Source: Oceanispirochaeta sp963676905 (GTDB taxonomy: Bacteria > Spirochaetota > Spirochaetia > DSM-2461). Taken from it: DNA of 64,000 nt. A model generated the notes under the pieces. The model was not told where the DNA came from, made no database searches, and saw only the letters and a program-made list of their open reading frames with translations. Location: NCBI GenBank assembly GCA_963676905.2, contig CAXXVE010000001.1:4340001-4404000 (forward strand). Reading direction: 5' to 3'. The translations under genes and the position numbers were made by a program. Below, piece after piece: positions 1 through 8,121 of the stretch; the stretch's first letter is position 1, and each line of letters starts with the position of its first letter.

Positions 1-2
1 GC

Positions 3-185
3 GGAAGGTGCATCGGACGATGTGCAAGAGGGGCTCTTACCGACAAGAGCTATGACAGGTATATCTGCCGTGACCAGTGCCTTGATAATGCAGCCAGTCT
101 TGGCAGCGATGAGCTTATGGATGTATGCGGCAAATGTTTGACAAAACTGCCCTGTACCTTCAGGATACCCGTATTAAGCCGCTGA
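3..185 (+). CDS. C-terminal end of a Cys-rich Fe-S protein (epoxyqueuosine-reductase-like), partial
   Basis: The frame is open from the window edge to a TGA at 183-185. The 60 visible residues are rich in cysteine: CIGRC near the start, then CRDQC, CGKC and LPC. This pattern resembles the C-terminal ferredoxin-like part of QueG-type (epoxyqueuosine reductase-like) Fe-S proteins, which end in a CGKC-x-VPC segment. The catalytic part lies outside the window, so the family call is a resemblance. The aldo/keto reductase starts 43 bases downstream, and its own Fe-S domain makes a shared operon plausible. Confidence 0.5.
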   Translation, partial: GRCIGRCARGALTDKSYDRYICRDQCLDNAASLGSDELMDVCGKCLTKLPCTFRIPVLSR

Positions 186-228
186 AGTCATACAAGTGCG
201 GGGCTGAAACAATAAAAGAGAGGAAACC

Positions 229-1371
229 ATGTTATACAGAACATTCGGAAAGACCGGTGAAAAACTAAGCGCCCTTGGCTTCGGTGCCATGCACCTGCCT
301 GTCCTGGAAGGAGATGCATCCAGAATTGATGAGGAGAAGGCCATTCCCATGGTCCGCCATGCCATAGACAGGGGAGTCAACTATCTCGACACAGCCTGGC
401 CCTACCACGGCGGAAACAGTGAAGCCTTCTGCGCCAAAGTTATGAAAGACGGATACAGGGAAAAGGTGAAGATCGCCACAAAGCTGCCCTCCTGGTTTAT
501 CAAGTCACCCTCGGATATGGACGACTACCTGGACAAACAGCTCAAAAACCTTGAAGTGGACCAGATTGACTTCTACCTCCTCCACTCCCTGAACCGGGCC
601 AACTGGGACCTTCTGACAGCCAGCGACTACAAATCATTTCTGGACAGGGCTAAAAAGTCCGGGAAAATCAAATACGCCGGATTCTCATTTCATGACAATA
701 TTGACCTCTTCAAAGAGGTTGTAGACGACTACGACTGGGACTTCTGCCAGATCCAGCTCAACTATCTGGATGAGAACTATCAGGCCGGCGTCGAAGGCAT
801 GAAGTATGCCGACAAGAGGGGCATGGGTGTGATCATCATGGAACCCCTGCGGGGCGGAATGCTTGCAAGAACAGAGATTCCTACACCTCTTCAGTCTGTA
901 TGGGACCGCTGGGAGAGTAAAAGGTCCCCTGCCGAGTGGGCCCTCCGCTACCTCTGGAACTACTCTGAAATAGGAGTGATCCTCAGCGGAATGGGAACAA
1001 TGGAGCAGCTTGAGGAGAATCTGAAGACCGCGTCCGATGCGGCCCCGGGATCTCTTGGCTCCCTGGAGAAGGAACTGATAGGAGAGGCGAAAGCCTACTT
1101 CCACAGCAGAATCCGAGTAGACTGCACCAACTGCCGCTACTGCATGCCCTGCCCCCAGGGTGTATATATCCCTGAGATATTCTGGGCATACAACCACGAA
1201 GCCCTCTTTGATGACTTCGACAAGGCAAAATTCTGGAACACGGGATTCCTCAAGGAGCACCAGAGGGCATCCAACTGCAACAGCTGCGGAAGCTGCGAGA
1301 AAAAGTGCCCCCAGAACATAACCATCCGAAAGCATCTGAAGGATGTTGCCGCCCGCTACGAAGGTGTCTGA
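229..1371 (+). CDS. aldo/keto reductase with C-terminal 4Fe-4S domain
   Basis: This is a cytoplasmic NAD(P)H-dependent oxidoreductase of the aldo/keto reductase superfamily in the 380-residue form that carries a ferredoxin-like tail. The N-terminal part has the TIM-barrel signatures LGFGAMHLP and GVNYLDTAWPYHGG (Asp-Thr-Ala and Tyr of the active site), then IDFYLLHSL and VIIMEPLRGG. The tail, about residues 295-365, holds two cysteine clusters, CTNCRYCMPCP and CNSCGSCEKKCP, the ligands of 4Fe-4S clusters. The ATG follows a GAGAGGAAACC ribosome site. Such proteins are common in anaerobes and most have no assigned substrate; none can be inferred here. Confidence 0.9.
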   Translation: MLYRTFGKTGEKLSALGFGAMHLPVLEGDASRIDEEKAIPMVRHAIDRGVNYLDTAWPYHGGNSEAFCAKVMKDGYREKVKIATKLPSWFIKSPSDMDDYLDKQLKNLEVDQIDFYLLHSLNRANWDLLTASDYKSFLDRAKKSGKIKYAGFSFHDNIDLFKEVVDDYDWDFCQIQLNYLDENYQAGVEGMKYADKRGMGVIIMEPLRGGMLARTEIPTPLQSVWDRWESKRSPAEWALRYLWNYSEIGVILSGMGTMEQLEENLKTASDAAPGSLGSLEKELIGEAKAYFHSRIRVDCTNCRYCMPCPQGVYIPEIFWAYNHEALFDDFDKAKFWNTGFLKEHQRASNCNSCGSCEKKCPQNITIRKHLKDVAARYEGV

Positions 1372-1412
1372 TTTCCGTTGACCCGTGAGGGACGTCTCCA
1401 GGGGAGGATAAA

Positions 1413-2438
1413 GTGGTAAAGCTAATAGGCAGAGACAACCGAGTCGGCTACGGCTGTATCGATGAAGAGATCGAGTGGAACTACAAAGACTTTATCCTCC
1501 GGGACTTCTTTGGAAAAGAGGTCGGGGGATTCAGAAAAAAAAAGGCCTACCATCAGTTTAACTACATAGGCATCAGCACCGGTGAGTACATTGCCGGGTT
1601 TGCCCTTGTTGATCTTGGTATACTCCACAATGCCTTCTCCTTTCTGTGCAGAAAGGGTGAGGGCATTATCTTTGAGTCCAATGAAAAGTGCCTCCCCTTC
1701 CGGAAGAAGCTGAGCTTCCCCCGGAATCCCGACTGCTACAAAGCCTCTTTCCTGTCAAAGGCAAGCGCCGTAACGATTGAGAAGGACCACCGACGGGGCC
1801 GCCTCGGCTTTGACTGTGTCTTTGACGGACGCCTTGAACTGAAGGGAATCAGTCCCTTCTCCATCGAAAAACAGAAGCCTCTGAGGGTTCTCAACCCCAA
1901 TGACCCGAACCGATTCACCTTTACTGAGAAGTTCTCACCCCTTGTCTTTGATGATATCCATATAACCCTGAACGGAGAGGACCTTGTGGATGATCCCGAA
2001 ACGGTCAGCGCCGTCTATGACTGGACAGGAGGATATCTAAGAAGAGAGACAGACTGGCTCTGGTCCTCCTTCAGCGAGGTTCTTCCTGACGGCACAACAG
2101 CAGGGCTCAACCTGGCGGCATTTGTAAACGAGACCTACTACTCTGAAAATGCATTCTGGATCAACGGACGCCGTACAAGAGTACCGAGGGTCATATATGA
2201 ATATGATATGCAGAACCCATATGCCCCCTGGAAGATCCGGGACGAGGAGGGAGTGGTTGACCTTGTCTTCACCCCCGAATGCGAACGGGTGGAACGGTTT
2301 AACGGAGGCCCATTTGTGAAGACCTCTTTTCATCAGTATATAGGGACTTTTGAAGGATATCTCCGCCCGAAAGAGGGGGAGATTGCAAAAATAAGCAGTG
2401 TCAGGGGATTCTGTGAAAACCAGAGGGCCCTCTGGTAG
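1413..2438 (+). CDS. DUF2804 family protein
   Basis: This 341-residue protein has the pattern of the DUF2804 family: an early G-YGCID segment, a central YDWTGGYLRRETDWLWSS segment and a late PYAPWKIRDEEG-VDL-F-PE segment. These proteins are predicted beta-rich and are sometimes linked to lipid or fatty-acid handling, but no reaction is known. There is no signal peptide or membrane helix. Translation most likely starts at GTG 1413, preceded by GGGGAGG. The gene is convergent with the universal stress protein gene. A 6-bp GGGCCC inverted repeat around the stop codon (2425-2446) may act as a weak transcription end. Confidence 0.75.
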   Translation: MVKLIGRDNRVGYGCIDEEIEWNYKDFILRDFFGKEVGGFRKKKAYHQFNYIGISTGEYIAGFALVDLGILHNAFSFLCRKGEGIIFESNEKCLPFRKKLSFPRNPDCYKASFLSKASAVTIEKDHRRGRLGFDCVFDGRLELKGISPFSIEKQKPLRVLNPNDPNRFTFTEKFSPLVFDDIHITLNGEDLVDDPETVSAVYDWTGGYLRRETDWLWSSFSEVLPDGTTAGLNLAAFVNETYYSENAFWINGRRTRVPRVIYEYDMQNPYAPWKIRDEEGVVDLVFTPECERVERFNGGPFVKTSFHQYIGTFEGYLRPKEGEIAKISSVRGFCENQRALW

Positions 2439-2483
2439 AAGGGCCCGCCGGATTCGGAAGCAGACAAGACCGGAGAACCGGTT

Positions 2484-2939
2484 CTAGTGTTTCTCGGGAA
2501 TAACAAGTACGGGACAGTCGGCCTTGTGAATCAGTTTCTTCACGAAGTCTCCGAGAAGACGGTTGATCATATTCATCCCCCCTCCCCTCCCGATTACGAT
2601 CAGATCAATATCCTCATTCTTTGAGATCTCAAGAATCTCCTCGCCCACATTGCCGATGGCCATACGGACAGAGTGTGTGATTCCCTCGGGTATCTTCGTC
2701 AGATAGGACTCTTCTATAACCTTGTCGATATCAGTCCTGGCCTTGCGGTCCACATCATCCACCTCATAGATATAGGTTCTCCAGAACTGGGCGTCGGGCT
2801 CGGGAATCACATGATAGATTATAAGTTCGCTCCCCGGATTCCCCTCGGCAATATTCAGGGCATAGTAGAAGGCCTTCATGGCATCACTGTTGAAGTCTGT
2901 GCAGAAGAGAATTTTCTTAAAAAGATTTCTATGGGGCAT
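2484..2939 (-). CDS. universal stress protein (UspA family)
   Basis: This 151-residue protein has the single-domain UspA fold. It opens with FKKILFCTDFNSDAMKAFYYAL and closes with IDLIVIGRGGGMNMINRLLGDFVKKLIHKADCPVLVIP, which contains the G-x2-G-x(9)-G-type ATP-binding loop (GRGG ... LLGDF) of nucleotide-binding Usp proteins. The ATG is preceded by an AGGAGG site. It lies 74 bases after the TRAP permease gene on the same strand. Usp proteins are known partners of TRAP systems, for example TeaD with TeaABC, so a regulatory role in that transporter operon is a reasonable inference. Confidence 0.9.
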   Translation of the reverse strand: MPHRNLFKKILFCTDFNSDAMKAFYYALNIAEGNPGSELIIYHVIPEPDAQFWRTYIYEVDDVDRKARTDIDKVIEESYLTKIPEGITHSVRMAIGNVGEEILEISKNEDIDLIVIGRGGGMNMINRLLGDFVKKLIHKADCPVLVIPEKH

Positions 2940-3013
2940 ACATTTCCTCCTGGCCCGTCAGGCACCGGCCCGGACTGATCCGGAACCGGTTTCCCCGGGG
3001 CTGTTTTAACGTT

Positions 3014-4315
3014 CTAGCCCACCAGGGCCGGCAGAAAAAGACAGATATTAGGAACAGCAATCAGTATGAGTGCTGCCAGAACAAGCATGCCGAGAAAGGG
3101 CATGGCCCCCCTGAAAATAACAGGAAGGGGAATGTCCCTCTCAATTCCGCTGACAACATAAACATTCACACCCACAGGAGGAGTGATAACACCCATCTGG
3201 GTGATAACCACAACTATGACTCCAAACCAGACGGGATCAAAGCCGAGCTCCTGAATGACAGGGAAGAAAATGGGAATGGTCAGAAGAACCAGGGCGAGGG
3301 AGTCGATAAAACAACCGGCCAGAAGGAAGAACAGTATGATAAGCATCATGACAACTCCCGCCGGAAAGGGCAGAGAGACAAAACCGCTGGCTACTACAAA
3401 GGGAATCCTCGACACGGCAAGAAAACGCCCGAAGATGGTGGCTCCCGCGACGATGAAAAAGACCATACTGGAGGTCCGTACCGTTTCCAGCAGGATTCTC
3501 CTTATTTTGGTCATGTTCAACTCCCTCTGAACGAAGGCGATGACAAAGCTTCCCGCGGCACCGATGGCCGCCGCCTCTATGGGAGTAAAGAAGCCCTTGA
3601 ACATCCCTCCCATGACAAGGATAAAGAGAAGAACAGTCTCGATTACCCCATTAAGGGATTTGAAACGCTCAGCCCAGCTGTGTCTGGGGCCCGCAGGTCC
3701 CAGGCTTCCATCTTTGAGACAGCGGAAATAGATATTCAGACAGAAGAGGATGACGATCAGCAATCCCGGCACAATTCCCGCCAGAAAGAGGGTTCCGATG
3801 GACTGCTCCGTCATCAGGGCATAGACAATGAAAACAACGCTTGGGGGAATCAGCATTCCTAAAGATCCCCCTGCGGCCACAGAGCCCGATGCGAGGGAGT
3901 CGGCATAGCCGTACCTCTTCATTTCAGGCAGAGCCACCGAAGCCATGGTGGCCGCCGTTGCGGGCCCGGAACCGCAGATGGCACCGAAACCGGCGCAGGC
4001 AAAGACGGTTGCCATGGCAAGGCCGCCCCGCAGATGTCCGAACCACACATAGGTTGTATGGAAAAGACGCTTGCTTATACCCGCATGAAAGGCGACCTGC
4101 CCCATCATGACAAAGAGGGGGATCACAGTCAGATTATAGGATGTAAATGTTTCAAAGAGTTCGGCTATGACCATGCTGAAGGCCGCCTGGGGGCTTATGA
4201 TCAGAGCGAAGCCCAGAACCCCCGAAGCGATCATGGCAAAGGCCACGGGCATACTTGTAAACAGGAGCACAAAGAGAATGACGCACCCGATAATTCCAAT
4301 TTCTACAGGACTCAT
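3014..4315 (-). CDS. dctM: TRAP transporter large permease (DctM)
   Basis: This is the 433-residue ion-coupled permease of a tripartite ATP-independent periplasmic transporter. About twelve hydrophobic helices span the chain. Family signatures include PLFVMMGQVAFHAGIS, GFGAICGSGPATAATMASVALPEMKRYGY and GSLGMLIPPSVVFIVYALMTEQSIG in the N half, and ITQMGVITPPVGVNVYVV near the C-terminus. Its ATG overlaps the end of dctQ by 4 nt, so it is translationally coupled. It works in the inner membrane with DctQ and the binding protein encoded upstream. The substrate, usually a small organic acid, cannot be read from the sequence. Confidence 0.95.
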   Translation of the reverse strand: MSPVEIGIIGCVILFVLLFTSMPVAFAMIASGVLGFALIISPQAAFSMVIAELFETFTSYNLTVIPLFVMMGQVAFHAGISKRLFHTTYVWFGHLRGGLAMATVFACAGFGAICGSGPATAATMASVALPEMKRYGYADSLASGSVAAGGSLGMLIPPSVVFIVYALMTEQSIGTLFLAGIVPGLLIVILFCLNIYFRCLKDGSLGPAGPRHSWAERFKSLNGVIETVLLFILVMGGMFKGFFTPIEAAAIGAAGSFVIAFVQRELNMTKIRRILLETVRTSSMVFFIVAGATIFGRFLAVSRIPFVVASGFVSLPFPAGVVMMLIILFFLLAGCFIDSLALVLLTIPIFFPVIQELGFDPVWFGVIVVVITQMGVITPPVGVNVYVVSGIERDIPLPVIFRGAMPFLGMLVLAALILIAVPNICLFLPALVG

Positions 4316-4794
4316 GGTTTGATGTACTCCTTACCGGGATGTAAAAGATGATAGATAAAAACAATCATCATAAGAAGGCAGTTGATGCTTATCACAAAGG
4401 GAATCCAGAATACAGGCATTCCAAGGTTGGCAAAGACCTCACCGCTCCTGAAAAGGGTAATTCCATGGCGGAAGGTGTGGTAGCTCAACAGGGCAAAGAG
4501 AACAAGGGCACTGAGTCTGAAGACGAGGTCCAGAATCAGACGGCCCTTCCGGCCGCTTTTATGGTAGAAAAACTCGATGGCGATATGTCCCTTGGTGGCA
4601 GTCACATAGGGGAGCGCACAGGCTACGGAGATGACTCCGAAAGCCCTGACAAGGTCATAGGCTCCCGTAATGGCTATGTGAAAGATCCTCAGAACAACAT
4701 CGACAACCGTCACACCCATCATGATAACGGTGGCGACGCCGGCAACATAGGCCAGGCCTGTAATCAGCCTGCTGATGAATTTGAAGAATCCCAT
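4312..4794 (-). CDS. dctQ: TRAP transporter small permease (DctQ)
   Basis: This 160-residue protein has four membrane helices, as is usual for DctQ. It carries the central family motif G-AYDLVRAFGVISVACALPYVTATKGHIAIEFF, in which the polar ATKGHI turn is characteristic. It pairs with DctM in the inner membrane. The gene starts 2 bases after dctP ends and overlaps dctM by 4 nt, so dctP-Q-M form one transcription unit. Confidence 0.93.
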   Translation of the reverse strand: MGFFKFISRLITGLAYVAGVATVIMMGVTVVDVVLRIFHIAITGAYDLVRAFGVISVACALPYVTATKGHIAIEFFYHKSGRKGRLILDLVFRLSALVLFALLSYHTFRHGITLFRSGEVFANLGMPVFWIPFVISINCLLMMIVFIYHLLHPGKEYIKP

Positions 4795-4796
4795 CT

Positions 4797-5810
4797 CTAC
4801 TCCAGCATCATGAAAATGTCTTCAAGAACCGCTTCTCCGGGCAGGCCTTTGGCTTCTGCAGCAGATGTAAACTCGGAGTATACAGGTTTCATGGCATCCT
4901 TCAGAGCCTGATTGTCGGCGTCACTGAGGGAGATAAAAGTCTTACCAAGCTCCTCTACATAGGCGCGTCCCTGACTGTCACTCTCATCCCAGGCGGCACC
5001 CTGCTTGTAGATCCACTCCTCGCTCACTTCGGTGATAACCTTCTGCAGCTCTTCGGGGAGGGCGTCCCACTTGGCCTTGTTCATAACGGCGAACATGGTT
5101 GTTGTATATCCGATAGACCTGGTATCAACCACATAGTCGATCACCTCACCCTGCTTCCATCCCTTTAGAGTTTCGATGGGACAGAATGTGGCATCTACGA
5201 CGCCCTTCTGGAGGGACTCGTAGGTATCTCCCTGACTCATGGAGAGGGGGGTTCCGTTGAGTGCAGTAACTATTTTGGCTGAGAGACCTGTAGCCCGAAC
5301 CTTGAGTCCGGCAACATCCGAAGGAGTATTGACAGGTTTCTTACTTGCAAGGATTCCAGGACCGTGTCCGTGGAGGTAGAGAACATGAACGTCCGAAAGT
5401 TCGTCGGGCGTGTATTTCTTGTATATATCATTGGCGATCTGCGTAACTGTTACACCGTCGGGATATCCGACGGGAAGGTCCAGAGCTTCCATAAGGGGAA
5501 AACGGCCTCTGGTATAGGCAAAGGCACTCATACCCATATCGGCAACACCGGAAACTACGGCCTCATAGGTCTGGGCAGCTTTGGTCAGTGTATCTCCGGG
5601 AAACATTGTTATCTGAATCTGACCGTCTGAGCGTTTTTCTACTTCCTGAGCCCAGGCTTCGGCCGTTTGAGTCTGAAGATGGGTTGCGGGAAAAAAGGTT
5701 GCATAGTTGAATTTATAGACCTTCTTTTTTTCACTTACACCGTCCTCTTTCTTGGAACAGCCGCTGAAAAGCACAGCAGTCAGCAGTAGCAGACTAAAAA
5801 TTTTCTTCAT
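4797..5810 (-). CDS. dctP: TRAP transporter substrate-binding lipoprotein (DctP)
   Basis: This 337-residue protein is the periplasmic binding subunit of the TRAP system. The N-terminal signal MKKIFSLLLLTAVLFSGC ends in a lipobox cysteine, so it is probably lipid-anchored. The DctP signatures are present: YATFFPATHLQTQTAEAWAQEVEKRSDGQI, then GLKVRATGLSAKIVTALNGTPLSMSQGDTYESLQKGVVDATFCPIETLKGWK, where the conserved Arg (VRATG) usually binds a substrate carboxylate. The ATG follows AGGAGAAGAATA. It heads the dctP-Q-M operon. The two-component genes on the same strand upstream are candidate regulators, but the sequence does not prove it. Confidence 0.93.
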   Translation of the reverse strand: MKKIFSLLLLTAVLFSGCSKKEDGVSEKKKVYKFNYATFFPATHLQTQTAEAWAQEVEKRSDGQIQITMFPGDTLTKAAQTYEAVVSGVADMGMSAFAYTRGRFPLMEALDLPVGYPDGVTVTQIANDIYKKYTPDELSDVHVLYLHGHGPGILASKKPVNTPSDVAGLKVRATGLSAKIVTALNGTPLSMSQGDTYESLQKGVVDATFCPIETLKGWKQGEVIDYVVDTRSIGYTTTMFAVMNKAKWDALPEELQKVITEVSEEWIYKQGAAWDESDSQGRAYVEELGKTFISLSDADNQALKDAMKPVYSEFTSAAEAKGLPGEAVLEDIFMMLE

Positions 5811-6027
5811 TATTCTTCTCCTGAGATATCATAAGTACCTGGGGGCAGATACGCGTCCCGTTCAACCGGAGGAGTTCACTCCTGCCGTTCCGACGGGCAT
5901 ATTAGGAGAGATTATAGCACTATAAAGAGACGAAAATGAACAATAAATTGCATAATAATATAGCGAATTTCGGGATAAAGGGTGTTTCTATCCGAAATAA
6001 CAGTGATATCCCGACTGTGACAGGATT
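5811..6027 (-). promoter_or_regulatory. upstream region of the TRAP operon
   Basis: This is a gene-free stretch of about 215 bases, AT-rich in its half nearer 6027. On the minus strand a TATAAT hexamer lies at 5911-5916, a candidate -10 element for dctP, but no good -35 stands 16-18 bases from it. No terminator for the response regulator gene ending at 6028 was seen, so read-through from the two-component genes is possible. Confidence 0.3.
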
Positions 6028-6696
6028 TTAATTCCCGGAACTCCATTTCATGGCGAGGAGCGCTGCCTGAACACGGTCACGAAGCCCCAGAGCGTTGAAA
6101 ATCCCTGAAACATAATTTTTGACAGTCCCCTCGGAGAGTGAGAGTTCCATGGCAATCTCTGAGTTACTCAGCCCCTCGCCGAGATAACGAAAGACATCCT
6201 TCTCCCGCTCTGAAAGCCCTTCAATCATGGACAGAGTCATTTCCGGAAGACTCCCTGCCTCTGAGGGGGGTGCAGGCTGCTCGCTGTTCAGAAGGGAACC
6301 CATAACCGAGGGGGCGAACTGATAGAGTCCGCTGTAAGCCTGCTGAACAGCCCTGGCCAGATCATCTATGGGAATATCCTTCATCAGGTAACCGACTGCT
6401 CCGGCCTTAAGAGACTTGGAGATGTACTCATGGTCGTCAAAGGTTGTAAGCATAATGATCCTGCCCTGAAAGTTATTCTTTTTCAGAGTCTCTACTGCGT
6501 GGATACCGTCCATAACGGGCATGCGGATATCCATCAGGATGATGTCCGGATTATGTTCCAGAGCCAGATGGACCCCTTCCCTGCCGTCTTCACCGCTGGC
6601 GACAACTCTTATCCCCTCCTGCAGGTTGAGAAGGGAGACAATTCCGTCCCGTACAAGACGCTGATCGTCAACAACTATGACACTGATCTCCTTCAC
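6028..6696 (-). CDS. LuxR/NarL-type response regulator
   Basis: This is a 222-residue two-domain response regulator. The receiver domain (about 1-120) shows VVDDQRLVRDG with the acidic pair, the phospho-accepting Asp in DIILMDIRMPVMDG, and the Lys in MKDIP. The C-terminal helix-turn-helix (about 155-220) is of LuxR type: GLSEREKDVFRYLGEGLSNSEIAMELSLSEGTVKNYVSGIF. It acts as a DNA-binding regulator after phosphotransfer from the kinase encoded just upstream; the two genes overlap by 4 nt. The target genes are unknown. The TRAP operon immediately downstream on the same strand is the simplest candidate. Confidence 0.95.
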   Translation of the reverse strand: MKEISVIVVDDQRLVRDGIVSLLNLQEGIRVVASGEDGREGVHLALEHNPDIILMDIRMPVMDGIHAVETLKKNNFQGRIIMLTTFDDHEYISKSLKAGAVGYLMKDIPIDDLARAVQQAYSGLYQFAPSVMGSLLNSEQPAPPSEAGSLPEMTLSMIEGLSEREKDVFRYLGEGLSNSEIAMELSLSEGTVKNYVSGIFNALGLRDRVQAALLAMKWSSGN

Positions 6697-7952
6697 TTTT
6701 CCTCTCCTATAAGAGTTACAGGGTTCTTAGGCAGACTGGCCTTCAGAATGCACCCCTTTCCGGGAGCGCTTATAATCTCCATCCTGCCCCGTACAAGTTC
6801 AAGCCTCTGCTTCAGTCCCTGCAGGCCGTAATGGCCCTCACTCTGATCCGCCGGCAGCTCGGGATCAAACCCCCTGCCGTCATCTTCAAAGACAAGCTCC
6901 ACTTCCCGCTCTCCGAAGTGGAAGGAGAGGGAGACATTTTTCGCTGCAGCATGCTTCAGAATATTTGTAATTCCCTCCTGAACCATCCGGAAAAGGGCAA
7001 TCTGTACGGCATAATTATATCCCGAGTCATCCCCTTCCACCACAAGAGTACAGGAGACGCCTGCTGATTCAAGACGGTGCAGAAGCTGGGGAATCTCTTC
7101 TCTCAAATTGATTTTAGGATTTCTGTCGTTCAGCATATCGAGGGAGGAACGAATATCCTGGATGGCCTGAACCGCCGCTTCCTTGGCCTCACCGACGGCC
7201 TTCCGGCTCTCATCAGGTTCAATGCTGAAGTAGGCTTCCGCCTTGGCCAGCTGTATCTGGATTCCTGTCAGGGCATGTCCCAGAGAGTCGTGAATGTCCC
7301 GGGCCAGACGGGTCCTCTCCTCCAGAGCCACTGTCTGCCCTATTCTCTGGGCATACTCACGAAGCTGCTTTTCCGAACGGTTCAGGGAGGCCACAAGCCG
7401 GATGTTCTCATCACTTATCTGACGGTCCTTATCCCAGAAATAGGCGAACACATAAAATATGATCATGATGATGGACCTGTAGGCCATAAAGAAGAGGGAG
7501 TAGTTTGAAAATGACTGCAGCCTGTCCAGCCTCTGGAACTCAAAAAGAAAGAGTGTCAGAGGGAAGATGATGCTGCAGGCGAGACTCAAACGGAAGGGCA
7601 CAGTATAATAGCTGTAGAAGAGAAGAAGGGTGAAATAGAGGCTCATCCCGGGATGCCCGAAATAGATTCCGTCGGTCATAAGCAGTGCGGAGACGCAGAG
7701 GAGACGGAGTGCAAAAAAGACTCTGGGGACAAGGGCTGAGTCAAATCTGTAGTTCCACTTAATGTACTCCAGAACCTCAAGGACCAGAAAAAGGGTTATG
7801 GCAAACATAAAAAGCAGAGTAATTTCCAACTCATTTTCAGGATAAACCTTCTTTTTCGAGAAAAAGAAGCGCAGCTGTCCCGGAAGCTGGAACAGTATAA
7901 AGATTGTGATTGTCGTCAGCCTTAGCTTGCTTTTAAAATCCTGAACAGCCAA
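6693..7952 (-). CDS. sensor histidine kinase (HisKA_3 type)
   Basis: This is a membrane sensor kinase of the NarX/DegS-like class that pairs with LuxR-type regulators. The N-terminal half holds about six hydrophobic segments with almost no periplasmic loop, so the stimulus is probably sensed within the membrane. The dimerisation domain carries the phospho-acceptor in ERTRLARDIHDSLGHALTGIQ. The ATPase domain ends with FEDDGRGFD and EGHYGLQGLKQRLELVRG. I chose TTG 7952 because AAGGAG lies 6 bases before it. An in-frame ATG at 7967 and a farther one at 8048 lack a well-spaced ribosome site. It is coupled to the response regulator by a 4-nt overlap. Confidence 0.88.
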   Translation of the reverse strand: MAVQDFKSKLRLTTITIFILFQLPGQLRFFFSKKKVYPENELEITLLFMFAITLFLVLEVLEYIKWNYRFDSALVPRVFFALRLLCVSALLMTDGIYFGHPGMSLYFTLLLFYSYYTVPFRLSLACSIIFPLTLFLFEFQRLDRLQSFSNYSLFFMAYRSIIMIIFYVFAYFWDKDRQISDENIRLVASLNRSEKQLREYAQRIGQTVALEERTRLARDIHDSLGHALTGIQIQLAKAEAYFSIEPDESRKAVGEAKEAAVQAIQDIRSSLDMLNDRNPKINLREEIPQLLHRLESAGVSCTLVVEGDDSGYNYAVQIALFRMVQEGITNILKHAAAKNVSLSFHFGEREVELVFEDDGRGFDPELPADQSEGHYGLQGLKQRLELVRGRMEIISAPGKGCILKASLPKNPVTLIGEEK

Positions 7953-8121
7953 TAGATTCTCCTTCATCCTTTGTATTCTACAATAGCCCTCCTCTTTCGC
8001 CAGTGTCAAAGAGCATAAACAGGGAAGATCAAATATGACGCCGGTCATAGTACAATCTGCTGATCAGCACTCCCTTAGTTCCTGATTTCATGCAGATAAT
8101 GAACATTCAGGAGATTACTAG

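Noticed and set aside
685..1335. Long minus-strand open frame within the aldo/keto reductase gene
   Set aside because: It is antisense to a clear enzyme gene and has no domain pattern; long shadow frames are frequent here because of codon bias.
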